Shown: positions 36,484 through 46,832, numbered from the stretch's first letter. The stretch: DNA of 64,000 bases from Bacteroidota bacterium (GCA_030706145.1 JAUZPB010000003.1:26283-90282); one strand, 5' to 3'. Notes: generated by a model from the letters alone, not told the origin. Numbers and translations: made by a program.

Positions 36484-39174
36484 TTAAAACGCATATCTGA
36501 GTGAAGCTGTTAGTCTTCTTGGAAGAATTGGCCTTGCAACAAAGTAAAAAGCCTTAACTCCAGGCAGTCTTGGGTTTCCTTCTTCAAGTCCTAAGGACTG
36601 ATATACATTTAATAAGTCAAGGTTCAATCTAAGTCCCTGGTTAGGAATTGTATAGCTCAAGCCAAGATTCATATAATTGTAAGAAGGTAAAGTCTGGAAT
36701 GCCTGATAAGTAGTATAGCGGCCAAGAGTCTGATCATAAATTGCATTTACTAGGTCACGAGCTCCAACGTAATGGAAGTCGGCATAGGCTGCAAATCCCA
36801 TTAAATTATAGCTTAGTGTAAAATTGCCAATAAACTTTGGTATGCCACCAGCAGTAAGTGCTGCTCCGGCAGCTTCAACAGTTTCAGCCTTTGTATAAGT
36901 ACCAACGCCGAGGAAATTCAGTCCTAGGATAGGGGTAAACGATAGTTCAAATTCAGCGCCATAAGATCTACTATCGGGATCGGTTCTAATTACCCATCGT
37001 CCCAGACCCGTTGCAGGATTAATTTCGAATCCCTGTCCGACATTATTAGTTAGTTTTACCCAGAAGCCGTTTAGTGTAAAGGCGAGTTCAGCTAAAGAGA
37101 ACTTTACACCACCTTCATACATATAAACTCTTCTATTCTCAAACAAGTTAATCTGGTCCTGAGCCTGAGCATCTAAAAACTCATCAAGAGCAGGCATCTT
37201 GTAAGCACGGCTAGCCTGTGCATAAATAGCAACCTGATCAGTAAGAGCAAAGTTTAATCCGCCGGATAAGGCCCAGTCATTAATTGTACGGCTAAAGTGT
37301 CTGAAGGTTTTGTTTCCCCACTGCTCGTTATTGTAAATAGTAGCAGGATTAGCATCCAGATCAACAGTAGTCTGGTTTTCAGCGCTCTGAACGTAGTCAT
37401 CTGTTTCATATCTACCCCCAAGATCCAGGCGCAGTCTATCCAAAAGTTGAAACGATCCGCCAAGCATAGCAGAAAATATTGTAGTTGTCCCGGTACCATT
37501 TCTGTATAAAGACACAAAGTTTCTAAAGCCATTTTGTGTATATGCGACAGTATCGCCGCCTCTGTAGGTTACCAGGTCAACCAAGCGTGGATTATCTCTT
37601 ACATCCATGAGAATATCGCCAAAGGACCATCTGTTAGTCTGCGTATAGTTTGCAAAATACAATCCCATAGAAATAGTATGCTTTTTATTAATAGTCGTCT
37701 GTATCTGGACCTGATCCTGAAAAGCTGACATGGGTTTTTGAACAGTAACAAGAGTGCTTGGAGAAAGGAAAGCAAGGCCATCATTAGCTGTCATATCAAA
37801 TGGGAGTTTTTTACCTGTAACAGGGTCGCGGTAATTAGTATAGAATAGTCCGTAAGTGGTTCCAGCAGGCAATTTAAGGCTATTTACCCACTCGGTTGCA
37901 TTTGTGGGCTGACCTGTAAAGATGCCATTCCACCCCTGATTATTCTGCATATACTGCGCCATATTTCTTAATGTCCAGTCGCCAGTAAAGTTAAAGCTCA
38001 CATCACCAGTAAGCCAGTATGCCTGGGTCCTCAGTCCATCCTCCAGAGGATATGGCATATCTCCCGAGGGAGTAGGAACAGCAACGTTATTTGCCTCTTC
38101 GGTATTCATTGCTCCATATCTTGAAAATCCCGGGACAAATGTAGGGTCATCCGGATTCTGAAATGGCAATGGTAGAATAAACTGGTTTCTGTCGTCAATT
38201 ACCTTAAATGAGGTTTTAATATAGCCGTTATCAAGGAGTTTAGTAATACTCCCCTTTAACTGTCCACCCCTTACACCAGGGAAACCAGGGTATCTAACAC
38301 CTCTGTCAAATCTATAAAATCCTCCAAGGTTAAATCTCAGATCCTCTGTAAATGGGCCGTTGACATTAAAGTCGTATCTTGCTAATCCTTCAGTTCCTCC
38401 AGATGCTTTTACAACGCCGCCAAAACTCGGGCCGCCAGTTTTATTGATGAAGTTAATAATAGCACCAGGAGTATTTGATCCAAATAATGCAGAATTACCG
38501 CCGCGAACGACTTCTACACCCTGAATATTTTCGTCATCACGGAAAAGGTTATCTGCATTCATAAAGAAAGTATGCATGGTTGGGAAAACAGGCAGTCCAT
38601 CTTCCATAAACATTACATATTCAACGCCAAGAATTCCCCTTACGCTAATGTTTTCATTTACCTCACCGCCAGAGCTCTCAACTCTTGTAAAGCCAGGAAC
38701 ATAACGTAATACTTCTGTTGTGCTTCTGGGATTTGCCTGTTCAAGCTGCAGTGGTGTAAGAGTACTGATAGCAACAGATGATTCCTGTTTTGGAATTGGT
38801 GAAATAGTACCCGTAACTACAACGGTCTGCATATTAAGTACATCTGGTGCTAAGGTAAAGTTCTGTGTAGCAGTACCACCAGATGTGACAGTTATAGATT
38901 GAGTTGTAGTTTTATATCCAATTGCACTAGCCCTGAGGCGGTAGCTTCCAGCCGGAACTTTAGTAATTAAGTAATTTCCTTGCGCATCTGAAGCTGCTCC
39001 CAAGGGAGTATTTAATAGTGTAACTGTAGCATATGGGACGGCAGTGCCGTCTGATTGTTTTACGCTTCCTCTGATTATTCCTGTAGTCTGGGCAGATAAG
39101 TTTTCTGTTGAAGCAAGAATAAGAAGAAGCATAAGTGTGGTTAACCAGAAAGAAATACGAGTAAACCTTTGCAT
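36484..39174 (-). CDS. TonB-dependent receptor with carboxypeptidase-regulatory-like domain
   Basis: IIRGSVKQSDGTAVPYATVTLLNTPLGAASDAQGNY; plug ESSGGEVNENISVRGILGVEYVMFMEDGLPVFPTMHTFFMNADNLF. Confidence 0.9.
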   Translation of the reverse strand: MQRFTRISFWLTTLMLLLILASTENLSAQTTGIIRGSVKQSDGTAVPYATVTLLNTPLGAASDAQGNYLITKVPAGSYRLRASAIGYKTTTQSITVTSGGTATQNFTLAPDVLNMQTVVVTGTISPIPKQESSVAISTLTPLQLEQANPRSTTEVLRYVPGFTRVESSGGEVNENISVRGILGVEYVMFMEDGLPVFPTMHTFFMNADNLFRDDENIQGVEVVRGGNSALFGSNTPGAIINFINKTGGPSFGGVVKASGGTEGLARYDFNVNGPFTEDLRFNLGGFYRFDRGVRYPGFPGVRGGQLKGSITKLLDNGYIKTSFKVIDDRNQFILPLPFQNPDDPTFVPGFSRYGAMNTEEANNVAVPTPSGDMPYPLEDGLRTQAYWLTGDVSFNFTGDWTLRNMAQYMQNNQGWNGIFTGQPTNATEWVNSLKLPAGTTYGLFYTNYRDPVTGKKLPFDMTANDGLAFLSPSTLVTVQKPMSAFQDQVQIQTTINKKHTISMGLYFANYTQTNRWSFGDILMDVRDNPRLVDLVTYRGGDTVAYTQNGFRNFVSLYRNGTGTTTIFSAMLGGSFQLLDRLRLDLGGRYETDDYVQSAENQTTVDLDANPATIYNNEQWGNKTFRHFSRTINDWALSGGLNFALTDQVAIYAQASRAYKMPALDEFLDAQAQDQINLFENRRVYMYEGGVKFSLAELAFTLNGFWVKLTNNVGQGFEINPATGLGRWVIRTDPDSRSYGAEFELSFTPILGLNFLGVGTYTKAETVEAAGAALTAGGIPKFIGNFTLSYNLMGFAAYADFHYVGARDLVNAIYDQTLGRYTTYQAFQTLPSYNYMNLGLSYTIPNQGLRLNLDLLNVYQSLGLEEGNPRLPGVKAFYFVARPILPRRLTASLRYAF

Positions 39175-39396
39175 GTTAGCTCCTTTCTTAAAAGCCTTTC
39201 ATGATATTAAGGCAAGTTTACTTCTGTAATTATTTTGTTTCTATATTAATTCCCTTTTTTATTCTACATAGAATAATTAAATTGTTCTTGTCTATTTCAA
39301 TACCATAATTTCCCCAATACGCTAACTTTTCAGTACATTTATGCAGAAATTTATACAGTTTATAATAATTGCGATCAAAAAAATGCCGGCGAAGTA

Positions 39397-39426
39397 TTGA
39401 CAAAGCCTTTATATTTTTAATATATT
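39397..39426 (+). promoter_or_regulatory. sigma70-like promoter upstream of the trp leader
   Basis: TTGACA (39397-39402), 18-bp spacer, TATATT (39421-39426). Confidence 0.5.
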
Positions 39427-39439
39427 GAACATTACAAAT

Positions 39440-39535
39440 ATGAAAATCGAAAATAGCACATATAGCCTTAATCTCACTTTGTCCTTCTGGGGAAATTGGT
39501 GGCCTATAACTAATTCAGGAGCCTTAGTGAATTAA
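39440..39535 (+). CDS. trpL: trp operon leader peptide MKIENSTYSLNLTLSFWGNWWPITNSGALVN (31 aa)
   Basis: ATG-to-TAA ORF with three Trp codons at 39488, 39497 and 39500 (WGNWW), 32 nt before a terminator hairpin and just upstream of trpE. Confidence 0.83.
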   Translation: MKIENSTYSLNLTLSFWGNWWPITNSGALVN

Positions 39536-39566
39536 AGTGTGTGTATGATATAGATTTTGAAAATCT

Positions 39567-39606
39567 AAAAGCCTCTCTTAGTTCTCTAAGAGGGGCTTTT
39601 TTTTTA
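39567..39606 (+). terminator. trp attenuator intrinsic terminator
   Basis: AAAAGCCTCTCTTAG (39567-39581), loop TTCT, CTAAGAGGGGCTTTT (39586-39600), then a continued T run: 15-bp stem with one G-U. Confidence 0.9.
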
Positions 39607-39626
39607 TCCATAGGAGAAAATGCTGA

Positions 39627-41099
39627 GTGAATTTTATAGAATTTGAAGGACTGGCAAAAGAATATAATCTTATTCCGGTCTATGAGAAAATAACTGCTGA
39701 TATGCTTACACCAGTGCTGGCATATCTTAAAATAAGAGAGAAAGATAAAAACTGCTTTCTTCTGGAATCTGTTGAAGCAAGAGAATCTATAGGGAGATAT
39801 TCTTTTATCGGCAAAGACCCCAAGATGATCTTATCAAACTGCGCAAACAAACTCTCAGTCTTTGAAAATGGGAAGCGCACAGAGCTTGAAGATAATATAT
39901 TCTATTATCTGCAGAATATGATGTTCTCAAAAAAATATCCAAGATTAGATGAGCTCAGTTTCTTTACAGGCGGTATTGTAGGATATATTGGTTATGAAAA
40001 CATTGGGCTAATTGAAAATGTTGTTAAGTTTAAGACCAACCGGGAAAATCCCGATTCCATTCTTGGCCTATATGATACTCTCATTGTTTTTGATCACTAC
40101 AAGCACCAAATAATTCTTATTACTAATGTTGAAATAGAAAAAGGCACTGACCTAAAGGCTGCTTACAATGCTGCAAAGGCAACTCTAAAGGACTTAAAAG
40201 AAGAGCTTTCAAAGCCTATCAGTTTCAGAAGTAATTTCAGCCTGTTGGGTGAAGTAAAGTGCAACTTAAAGGAAGAAGATTTTAAGCAGTTAGTACTGCA
40301 AAGCAAACAGAACATTACAAGCGGAGACATCTTCCAGATAGTGCTTTCAAAACGCTTCTCTTCTGAATATAAAGGTGACCTTCTGAATGTCTACAGAGCA
40401 CTTAGAATTCTTAACCCCTCCCCTTACATGTATTTCCTTGAACTTTTGGATGATATGACAATAATAGGTACATCCCCAGAAAATCTTTTAAAAGTAAAAG
40501 ATGGTAAGGCAGAGACAATGCCAATTGCAGGAACAAGAAAAAGGGGGAAAACGCCTGAAGAAGACAAAGCACTTGAAGAAGAGATGCTTAATGATCCCAA
40601 AGAACTGGCAGAGCATGTAATGCTTCTTGATCTTGGGCGCAACGATCTGGGACGTATATGCGAATATAATTCGGTAAAGGTCACACAAAAGATGGCCATA
40701 CAGAAATACTCTCACGTAATGCATATGGTCTCACAGGTAGAAGGAAACCTGGCAGAGGGAAAAGATTCAATTGATGCACTTATGGCCTGCTTCCCTGCCG
40801 GAACAGTTTCCGGTGCACCAAAGATAAGAGCAATGCAGTTAATTGATCAGTACGAAAACAGCATAAGGAATATATATGCAGGTGCAATTGGGCACATTGA
40901 TTTTTCGGGCAATCTTGATATGTGTATTGCAATAAGAACACTTTTTGCAAAAGGATCAAATATCAGCTGGCAAGCAGGTGCGGGCATTGTTGCAGACAGC
41001 ATACCCGAGATGGAATCAAAAGAAATAAAAAATAAATCTGAGGTATTATACCGTGCTTTAATCTATGCAGGAGAAATCGATGAAAATACTTGTAATTGA
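39627..41099 (+). CDS. trpE: anthranilate synthase component I
   Basis: IVLSKRF, SPSPYMYFLELLDDMTIIGTSPENLLKV, PIAGTRKRGKTPEED, GNLAEGKDSIDALMACFPAGTVSGAPKIRAM; GTG start. Confidence 0.96.
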   Translation: MNFIEFEGLAKEYNLIPVYEKITADMLTPVLAYLKIREKDKNCFLLESVEARESIGRYSFIGKDPKMILSNCANKLSVFENGKRTELEDNIFYYLQNMMFSKKYPRLDELSFFTGGIVGYIGYENIGLIENVVKFKTNRENPDSILGLYDTLIVFDHYKHQIILITNVEIEKGTDLKAAYNAAKATLKDLKEELSKPISFRSNFSLLGEVKCNLKEEDFKQLVLQSKQNITSGDIFQIVLSKRFSSEYKGDLLNVYRALRILNPSPYMYFLELLDDMTIIGTSPENLLKVKDGKAETMPIAGTRKRGKTPEEDKALEEEMLNDPKELAEHVMLLDLGRNDLGRICEYNSVKVTQKMAIQKYSHVMHMVSQVEGNLAEGKDSIDALMACFPAGTVSGAPKIRAMQLIDQYENSIRNIYAGAIGHIDFSGNLDMCIAIRTLFAKGSNISWQAGAGIVADSIPEMESKEIKNKSEVLYRALIYAGEIDENTCN

Positions 41100-41646
41100 T
41101 AACTATGATTCTTTCACATACAATCTTGTGCAGCTTCTTGGAAGCTTTGGGCATGAGCTTGTTGTAAGGAGAAATGACTTTACAGATGAAGAAGACATAA
41201 AAGCAATAGCCCCAGATAAAATACTTATTTCACCGGGACCCGGAAGGCCAGAGGATTCAAGAGCTGCTTTGACTGCACTACAAAAGTTCAGCAGAACTAT
41301 ACCAACCCTAGGAGTTTGTCTTGGTCATCAGGCCATAGGATATCATTTCGGCAGCAAAATAATTAAGGCTCCTGAGATGATGCATGGAAAAACATCGGAA
41401 ATAAGTCATGACAATAAGACAATATTTAGTGGAATAAAGCAGAAGTTTACAGCTACCAGGTATCATTCACTTATAATTGAAAGGGAAAGCCTTTCAAAGG
41501 AGCTTGAGATATCTTCATATACTGACGATGGAATTATCATGGGTGTCCGCCACAAGAGATACCCAATTGAAGGGATCCAGTTTCATCCTGAATCCATCTT
41601 AACTAACGAAGGAAGAAACATAATAAATAACTGGTTAAAACTATGA
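41080..41646 (+). CDS. trpG: anthranilate synthase component II (glutamine amidotransferase)
   Basis: VIDNYDSFTYNLVQ, SPGPGRPED, GVCLGHQAIG, GIQFHPESI; start trimmed to the ATG at 41080. Confidence 0.95.
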   Translation: MKILVIDNYDSFTYNLVQLLGSFGHELVVRRNDFTDEEDIKAIAPDKILISPGPGRPEDSRAALTALQKFSRTIPTLGVCLGHQAIGYHFGSKIIKAPEMMHGKTSEISHDNKTIFSGIKQKFTATRYHSLIIERESLSKELEISSYTDDGIIMGVRHKRYPIEGIQFHPESILTNEGRNIINNWLKL

Positions 41647-42665
41647 TAAAGTATTATTTAGAAAAAGTAATCTCAAAGGAAGATCTTTCGTTTGAGGAAT
41701 CATTCGATGCAATGGATCAGATAATGAGTGGGAACATTAATAATTCCCAGCTTTCCGGGTTCCTGACTGCCTTAAAGGCAAAAAAGGAGACTCCAGAAGA
41801 AATTGCAGGTTTTACAAAAGCTATGCGAAACAAAAGCATAAAGGTTAATACAAGCACAGAAAATCTTATAGATGTATGCGGGACAGGAGGCGACTATTCG
41901 GGAACGTTCAACATCTCAACTGCTACCTCATTTGTAGTTGCAGGGGCTGGTGTAAGAGTTGCAAAGCATGGTAACCGTTCAATCTCAAGCAAGTGCGGGA
42001 GTGCCGATGTATTAAATGAGCTTGGAATAAACATCAACCTTTCAGCTGAAAAAGCCGGGAAAGCTCTAGATGAAATAGGCATTGCATTTTTATTTGCCCC
42101 CAATTTTCATCCTGCAATGAAGTATGCTGCAGTAGTAAGGCGCGAGCTTGGAATAAAAACTGTTTTCAATATGCTAGGTCCTCTTACAAATCCAGCAGGG
42201 ACAAAAAAGCAGCTCATTGGTGTCTTCAACAAAGATGCATCTGATATTTTATCGAAAGCAGCTGTTTACCTTGATATGGAGAAAGTGTGCTTCATAAACA
42301 CTGCTGATAAGTTCGATGAAATTTCACTAACAGAGCCGACTGATATTTTTGAATATTCATATGGAAAAAAAAGCCGCACATATCAAATAACAAATGATAC
42401 GTTTAACTATCCAAAGATATCGATAGATGAACTTAAGGGAGATACACCTCAGCATAATGCAGAGATAATAATGGAACTATTAAAGGAAAGGAAAAAGAAT
42501 TCAGCTTTTTATGTTGTTGCTGCAAACGCCGCAATGGCACTTTATTCAGCTGATTTTTCAGATAATCTTGCAGAGTGCAAGCGAGCTGCTGAAGAATCAA
42601 TATTAAACGGATGTGCCTTTGCAAAGCTAAACGAACTTAAATCATTTGGAGCAAAAGCAGCATGA
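41643..42665 (+). CDS. trpD: anthranilate phosphoribosyltransferase
   Basis: DVCGTGGDYSGTFNISTATSFVVAGAGVRVAKHGNRSISSKCGSADVLNELG. Confidence 0.96.
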   Translation: MIKYYLEKVISKEDLSFEESFDAMDQIMSGNINNSQLSGFLTALKAKKETPEEIAGFTKAMRNKSIKVNTSTENLIDVCGTGGDYSGTFNISTATSFVVAGAGVRVAKHGNRSISSKCGSADVLNELGININLSAEKAGKALDEIGIAFLFAPNFHPAMKYAAVVRRELGIKTVFNMLGPLTNPAGTKKQLIGVFNKDASDILSKAAVYLDMEKVCFINTADKFDEISLTEPTDIFEYSYGKKSRTYQITNDTFNYPKISIDELKGDTPQHNAEIIMELLKERKKNSAFYVVAANAAMALYSADFSDNLAECKRAAEESILNGCAFAKLNELKSFGAKAA

Positions 42666-43450
42666 ATATACTCGGGCAGATAATTGATCAGAAAAAACTT
42701 GAAGTAGCACAGCTCAAAAGTCAGTATAGCTTAAAGGATTTTGCCTCTACTCCATTTTTTTGCAGAAAGTCGCTAAGCTTATACAATAAAATTACAAGTG
42801 AAAATAATATTTCGATAATAGCCGAGGTTAAGAAAGCAAGCCCTTCAAAAGGACTAATAAGATGTGACTTTAACCACCTTGAAATTGCAAATGACTATAT
42901 GATTTCTGGTGCAAGTGCAATATCAGTCCTAACGGACAAGAGATTCTTTCAGGGTGATACTTCTTTTCTGGAAGATATTGCAATGATTAGAACAATACCC
43001 ATTCTAAGAAAGGACTTTATAATTGACGTTTTTCAGGTCTACCAGGCAAAGTCAATTGGGGCCGATGCAATACTTCTTATAGCTGAAGCTCTTACAAAAG
43101 ATGAGATAAACAGTCTTACTGAATCGGCATATTCAATTGGACTGGAAGTGCTGCTTGAAGTCCATTCTGAAGAACAGTTAGAAAAAGTAGACTTTACACT
43201 AAACAGACTTTTAGGCATAAATAATCGTAATCTGACAAATTTCGTTACCGATATTAATACCACAATTGAGCTTACAGGTAAAATCCCAAAGAGTGTTGCA
43301 ATTGTATCTGAAAGTGGTTTTAGCAAAGCAGAAGATATTCAGAGGCTAAAGTCAACAAGAGTAGATGCAGTACTTGTTGGAGAGCACTTTATGAGAAAGA
43401 CTGACATTAGATCAGCCTTAAATGAGTTCAGGGAGCTGTGCATAAGATGA
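42662..43450 (+). CDS. trpC: indole-3-glycerol phosphate synthase
   Basis: IIAEVKKASPSKGLIR, ISVLTDKRFFQGD, LGINNRNLTNF, VSESGFSK. Confidence 0.95.
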   Translation: MNILGQIIDQKKLEVAQLKSQYSLKDFASTPFFCRKSLSLYNKITSENNISIIAEVKKASPSKGLIRCDFNHLEIANDYMISGASAISVLTDKRFFQGDTSFLEDIAMIRTIPILRKDFIIDVFQVYQAKSIGADAILLIAEALTKDEINSLTESAYSIGLEVLLEVHSEEQLEKVDFTLNRLLGINNRNLTNFVTDINTTIELTGKIPKSVAIVSESGFSKAEDIQRLKSTRVDAVLVGEHFMRKTDIRSALNEFRELCIR

Positions 43451-44094
43451 TAGTAAAGATCTGTGGAATAACAAATCTTGAAGATGCGCTTTTTTGTGAG
43501 CAATTGGGAGCAGATATGCTAGGCTTTGTTTTCTACAATAAAAGCAAAAGGTTTATCTCATTTGACTCTGCAAAAAAAATAATTGAGGGGCTCTCTCCAA
43601 AGACAAAAAAGGTGGGAGTATTTGTTAATGAACCGGTAGAAATAGTAAACTTATATGCAGAGAAGTTAAAATTAAATACTGTGCAGCTTCATGGTGATGA
43701 GACTCCGGAATATGCTTTTCAGATAAATCATCCGGTAATAAAAAGCTTCAGAATAACTGGAAACTTTGATTTTTCAACTCTTGAACAATATAAAAATACA
43801 ATGCCACTATTAGATGCTTTTTCAAATATTCAATATGGCGGCACTGGGAAGAAGTTTAATTGGGAAGTTATTCCTGATAGGCTAAAGAGGCAAATAATTC
43901 TTGCCGGAGGAATTTCCGCGAAAAATATAAAGTTCATTCAGGATAATATTAAGCCATATGCTGTTGACCTTTCCTCTTCATTAGAAAGTGAGCCGGGGAA
44001 AAAAGACCACGAAAAGGTCACTGATTTTTTTAGTAAGATAGACAGAGCACAGATCAGCACAAATAAAATTAAATTTAAATACGGGAATAAATAA
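43438..44094 (+). CDS. trpF: phosphoribosylanthranilate isomerase
   Basis: VKICGITNLEDALFCEQLGADMLGFVFY, VQLHGDE, ILAGGISAKN, VDLSSSLESEPGKKD. Confidence 0.94.
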   Translation: MHKMIVKICGITNLEDALFCEQLGADMLGFVFYNKSKRFISFDSAKKIIEGLSPKTKKVGVFVNEPVEIVNLYAEKLKLNTVQLHGDETPEYAFQINHPVIKSFRITGNFDFSTLEQYKNTMPLLDAFSNIQYGGTGKKFNWEVIPDRLKRQIILAGGISAKNIKFIQDNIKPYAVDLSSSLESEPGKKDHEKVTDFFSKIDRAQISTNKIKFKYGNK

Positions 44095-45300
44095 ATGATA
44101 AAAACAAATAATTACATATCCCCTGATATAAAAGGTAAATACGGGAAATATGGAGGGAAGTATGTCCCAGAGACTCTTATTAATGCTCTTGAAGAATTAG
44201 AGGCTCTCTATAAAAAAGTAAAAGATGAAGAAAGCTTTATTGCTGAATTAAACGACCTTCAAAAAAATTACAATGGAAGGCAGACACCTCTGACCTATGC
44301 CGAAAGGTTAACAAAGCACTATGGCAAGGCAAAAATATACTTAAAAAGAGAAGACCTCTGCCACACAGGCGCCCACAAATTAAATAATACTTTAGGACAA
44401 ATACTACTAGCAAGACGTCTTGGTAAAAAAAGGATAATAGCTGAAACAGGAGCCGGACAGCACGGAGTTGCAACTGCAACTGTATGTGCAAAATTTGGTC
44501 TTAAGTGTGAGATCTACATGGGAGAGACCGATATAGAGCGGCAGAAGATGAACGTTTTCAGAATGAAAATGCTTGGAGCTGAGGTAAGGCCTGTAAGTTC
44601 AGGAAGTAAGACCCTGAAAGATGCAACAAACGAAGCTATTCGAGACTGGGTAGCCAATGTAAAGGATACGTATTATATAATAGGTTCTGTCGTGGGGCCA
44701 CATCCATATCCAATGATAGTCAGGGATTTTCAGTCAGTTATCGGAAATGAGACATACACTCAAATGCTTGAGCACGAAGGAAGGCTTCCAGATTATATCC
44801 TTGCATGTGTAGGCGGAGGCAGTAATGCAATGGGAATGTTCTACAGATTCCTTGAAGAAGATGTAAAGCTAATTGGTGTTGAAGCTGCGGGCTTAGGTCT
44901 TCAGTCCGACAAACATTGCGCATCACTTACTTTGGGCAGCGATGGTATATTCCAGGGTATGAGGACATATGTACTGCAAAATGAAGATGGGCAGATAAAT
45001 GAAGTTTATTCTGTTTCTGCCGGATTAGATTATCCGGGAGTAGGCCCCGAACACAGTTTCCTAAAAGACAGTGAAAAAGTAAGCTATGTTTCAGTCACAG
45101 ATGATGAAGCCCTAAAGGCCACAGTAGACCTTTCAAGATTTGAAGGAATACTACCTGCTTTAGAAAGCGCACATGCTGTAGCTTACCTTGAACACCTAAT
45201 GCCTAAAACAAATAGAAGTCAGATTGTTGTTGTTAACATTAGCGGCAGGGGTGACAAGGATCTAAATACCATTATCAAGTACACGGAGGAGAAATTATAA
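44095..45300 (+). CDS. trpB: tryptophan synthase beta chain
   Basis: [56 protein letters not shown]. Confidence 0.97.
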   Translation: MIKTNNYISPDIKGKYGKYGGKYVPETLINALEELEALYKKVKDEESFIAELNDLQKNYNGRQTPLTYAERLTKHYGKAKIYLKREDLCHTGAHKLNNTLGQILLARRLGKKRIIAETGAGQHGVATATVCAKFGLKCEIYMGETDIERQKMNVFRMKMLGAEVRPVSSGSKTLKDATNEAIRDWVANVKDTYYIIGSVVGPHPYPMIVRDFQSVIGNETYTQMLEHEGRLPDYILACVGGGSNAMGMFYRFLEEDVKLIGVEAAGLGLQSDKHCASLTLGSDGIFQGMRTYVLQNEDGQINEVYSVSAGLDYPGVGPEHSFLKDSEKVSYVSVTDDEALKATVDLSRFEGILPALESAHAVAYLEHLMPKTNRSQIVVVNISGRGDKDLNTIIKYTEEKL

Positions 45301-45301
45301 T

Positions 45302-46096
45302 ATGCGTCTATGTGATCATATTTCAGAAATAAACAAAAAAGATGAAAAGGCGCTATCAGTATTCCTAACAGCAGGTTTCCCTGAGGCAAAAAACTTTTCT
45401 GATCTAGCCATAAGCATTCTAGATTCAGGTGCAGATCTTTTAGAACTTGGAATTCCATTTAGTGACCCTCTGGCTGATGGACCTGTTATACAGAATTCAT
45501 CGCTGATTGCCCTTGAAAACAAGGTTAACATAAAGAAGGTATTTGAATATACGTCTGCAATAAAACAGAAAGCTGATAAACCTATAGTCCTTATGGGGTA
45601 TGCTAATCCAATTGTACACTATGGAGTAGAAAACTTTTTTTCTGACGCATTAAATGCAGGTGCAAATGGAGTAATAATTCCAGATGTTCCAATTGATGAA
45701 TATGATTCTTTCTATGGCTGTGGCAGCAAAGGACTTGACACCATAATGTTAACTACACCATATTCAACAGAAGAAAGGATTCAAAAAGCAGATGAACTAA
45801 GCAGCGGATTTATTTACTGCGTTAGCGTATATGGAACGACAGGTGAAAGGGTAAATTTTTCTGAGGAAACAATAGAAGTGCTTTCAAAGACAAAGTCAAT
45901 CATAAAAAAGAATAAAATGCTTATTGGTTTTGGAATCTCGAGTGCCGAAAGTATAAAGAGTATAGCTCCAGTTTGTGATGGAGTAATTGTTGGAAGTGCA
46001 GTAATAAAAAGGCTTTTTGAATACAGAGAAGACAAAAATCTTTCAAAAGTAACCTCTTATATTAGCAGCTTAAAAGAAGCCTGTATAAAAAGCTGA
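45302..46096 (+). CDS. trpA: tryptophan synthase alpha chain
   Basis: LELGIPFSDPLADGPVIQ, GVIIPDVPIDE, YCVSVYGTTGER, IGFGISSAES. Confidence 0.95.
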   Translation: MRLCDHISEINKKDEKALSVFLTAGFPEAKNFSDLAISILDSGADLLELGIPFSDPLADGPVIQNSSLIALENKVNIKKVFEYTSAIKQKADKPIVLMGYANPIVHYGVENFFSDALNAGANGVIIPDVPIDEYDSFYGCGSKGLDTIMLTTPYSTEERIQKADELSSGFIYCVSVYGTTGERVNFSEETIEVLSKTKSIIKKNKMLIGFGISSAESIKSIAPVCDGVIVGSAVIKRLFEYREDKNLSKVTSYISSLKEACIKS

Positions 46097-46137
46097 TCAG
46101 CGATAGAAAAGATAAAAAGTATTATTAAGGAGAAAAA

Positions 46138-46180
46138 TTGGGGGCCCTTTTAGAAAAAGTTCTGGGGCCCTCAATATTTT
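46138..46180 (+). terminator. terminator-like hairpin after trpA
   Basis: TTGGGGGCCC (46138-46147) versus GGGCCCTCAA (46165-46174), then TATTTT. Confidence 0.6.
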
Positions 46181-46254
46181 ATGCAAAGATTTTTCCTTTA
46201 CATATAATTTGGACTTATGAGGCATTAATAAATATTTCAGTATACCAATAGCCT

Positions 46255-46686
46255 TTAATCTGAGGCTTTTATTTGCTTATGAGCAATTTCGAATATAGAC
46301 TTTACAATATTTTCATATTCAGAAAGTTTGGTTGGTTTTGAGAAATATTCTATTGCTCCAAGCTGTTTTGAAAGAATTACATCTTCCTGATTTTCAGAAG
46401 AAGTAAGTACAACTATTTTTAGATCTTTAAGTTCTTCAATATCTTTTATAGTCTGGAGCACTTCAAGACCAGATCTTCGTGGTAAGTTAAGATCCAGGAT
46501 CATCAAATCAGGGAGTTTTACTTTTTTTGAATTTTTTGGGGGAGAAAGATACTTTATTGCTTCTGCTCCATCATTTATAACTGTAAGTTTATCCTGATAC
46601 AAACTTTCTTCCAATAGCAAGCTAATCAAAAAGATATCAGCTTCATTATCTTCGACGAGTAAAAATTCCAAAGCTCCCCCTATCAT
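46255..46686 (-). CDS. stand-alone response regulator receiver protein (Rcp-like)
   Basis: LLVEDNEAD, MILDLNLPRRSGLEVL, VVLTSSENQ, YFSKPTKLSEY. Confidence 0.93.
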   Translation of the reverse strand: MIGGALEFLLVEDNEADIFLISLLLEESLYQDKLTVINDGAEAIKYLSPPKNSKKVKLPDLMILDLNLPRRSGLEVLQTIKDIEELKDLKIVVLTSSENQEDVILSKQLGAIEYFSKPTKLSEYENIVKSIFEIAHKQIKASD

Positions 46687-46832
46687 TGATCTTAAATATT
46701 AATAATCTTCCTTTCTTTTATTCTAAGTCTAATATCACTTTTTGACATCAATAAAATAATATAGTTTTCCCTTTGCTAAAAGCAATAGCATTTGACCAGG
46801 ATTTTTAAGAGAATAGATTTAGAACACAATTC

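Noticed and set aside
39551-39567. TAGATTTTGAAAATCTA palindrome just before the trp terminator, considered as a repressor operator
   Set aside because: A/T-rich and located within the leader transcript; a simple linker or minor hairpin cannot be excluded and no second copy was seen.
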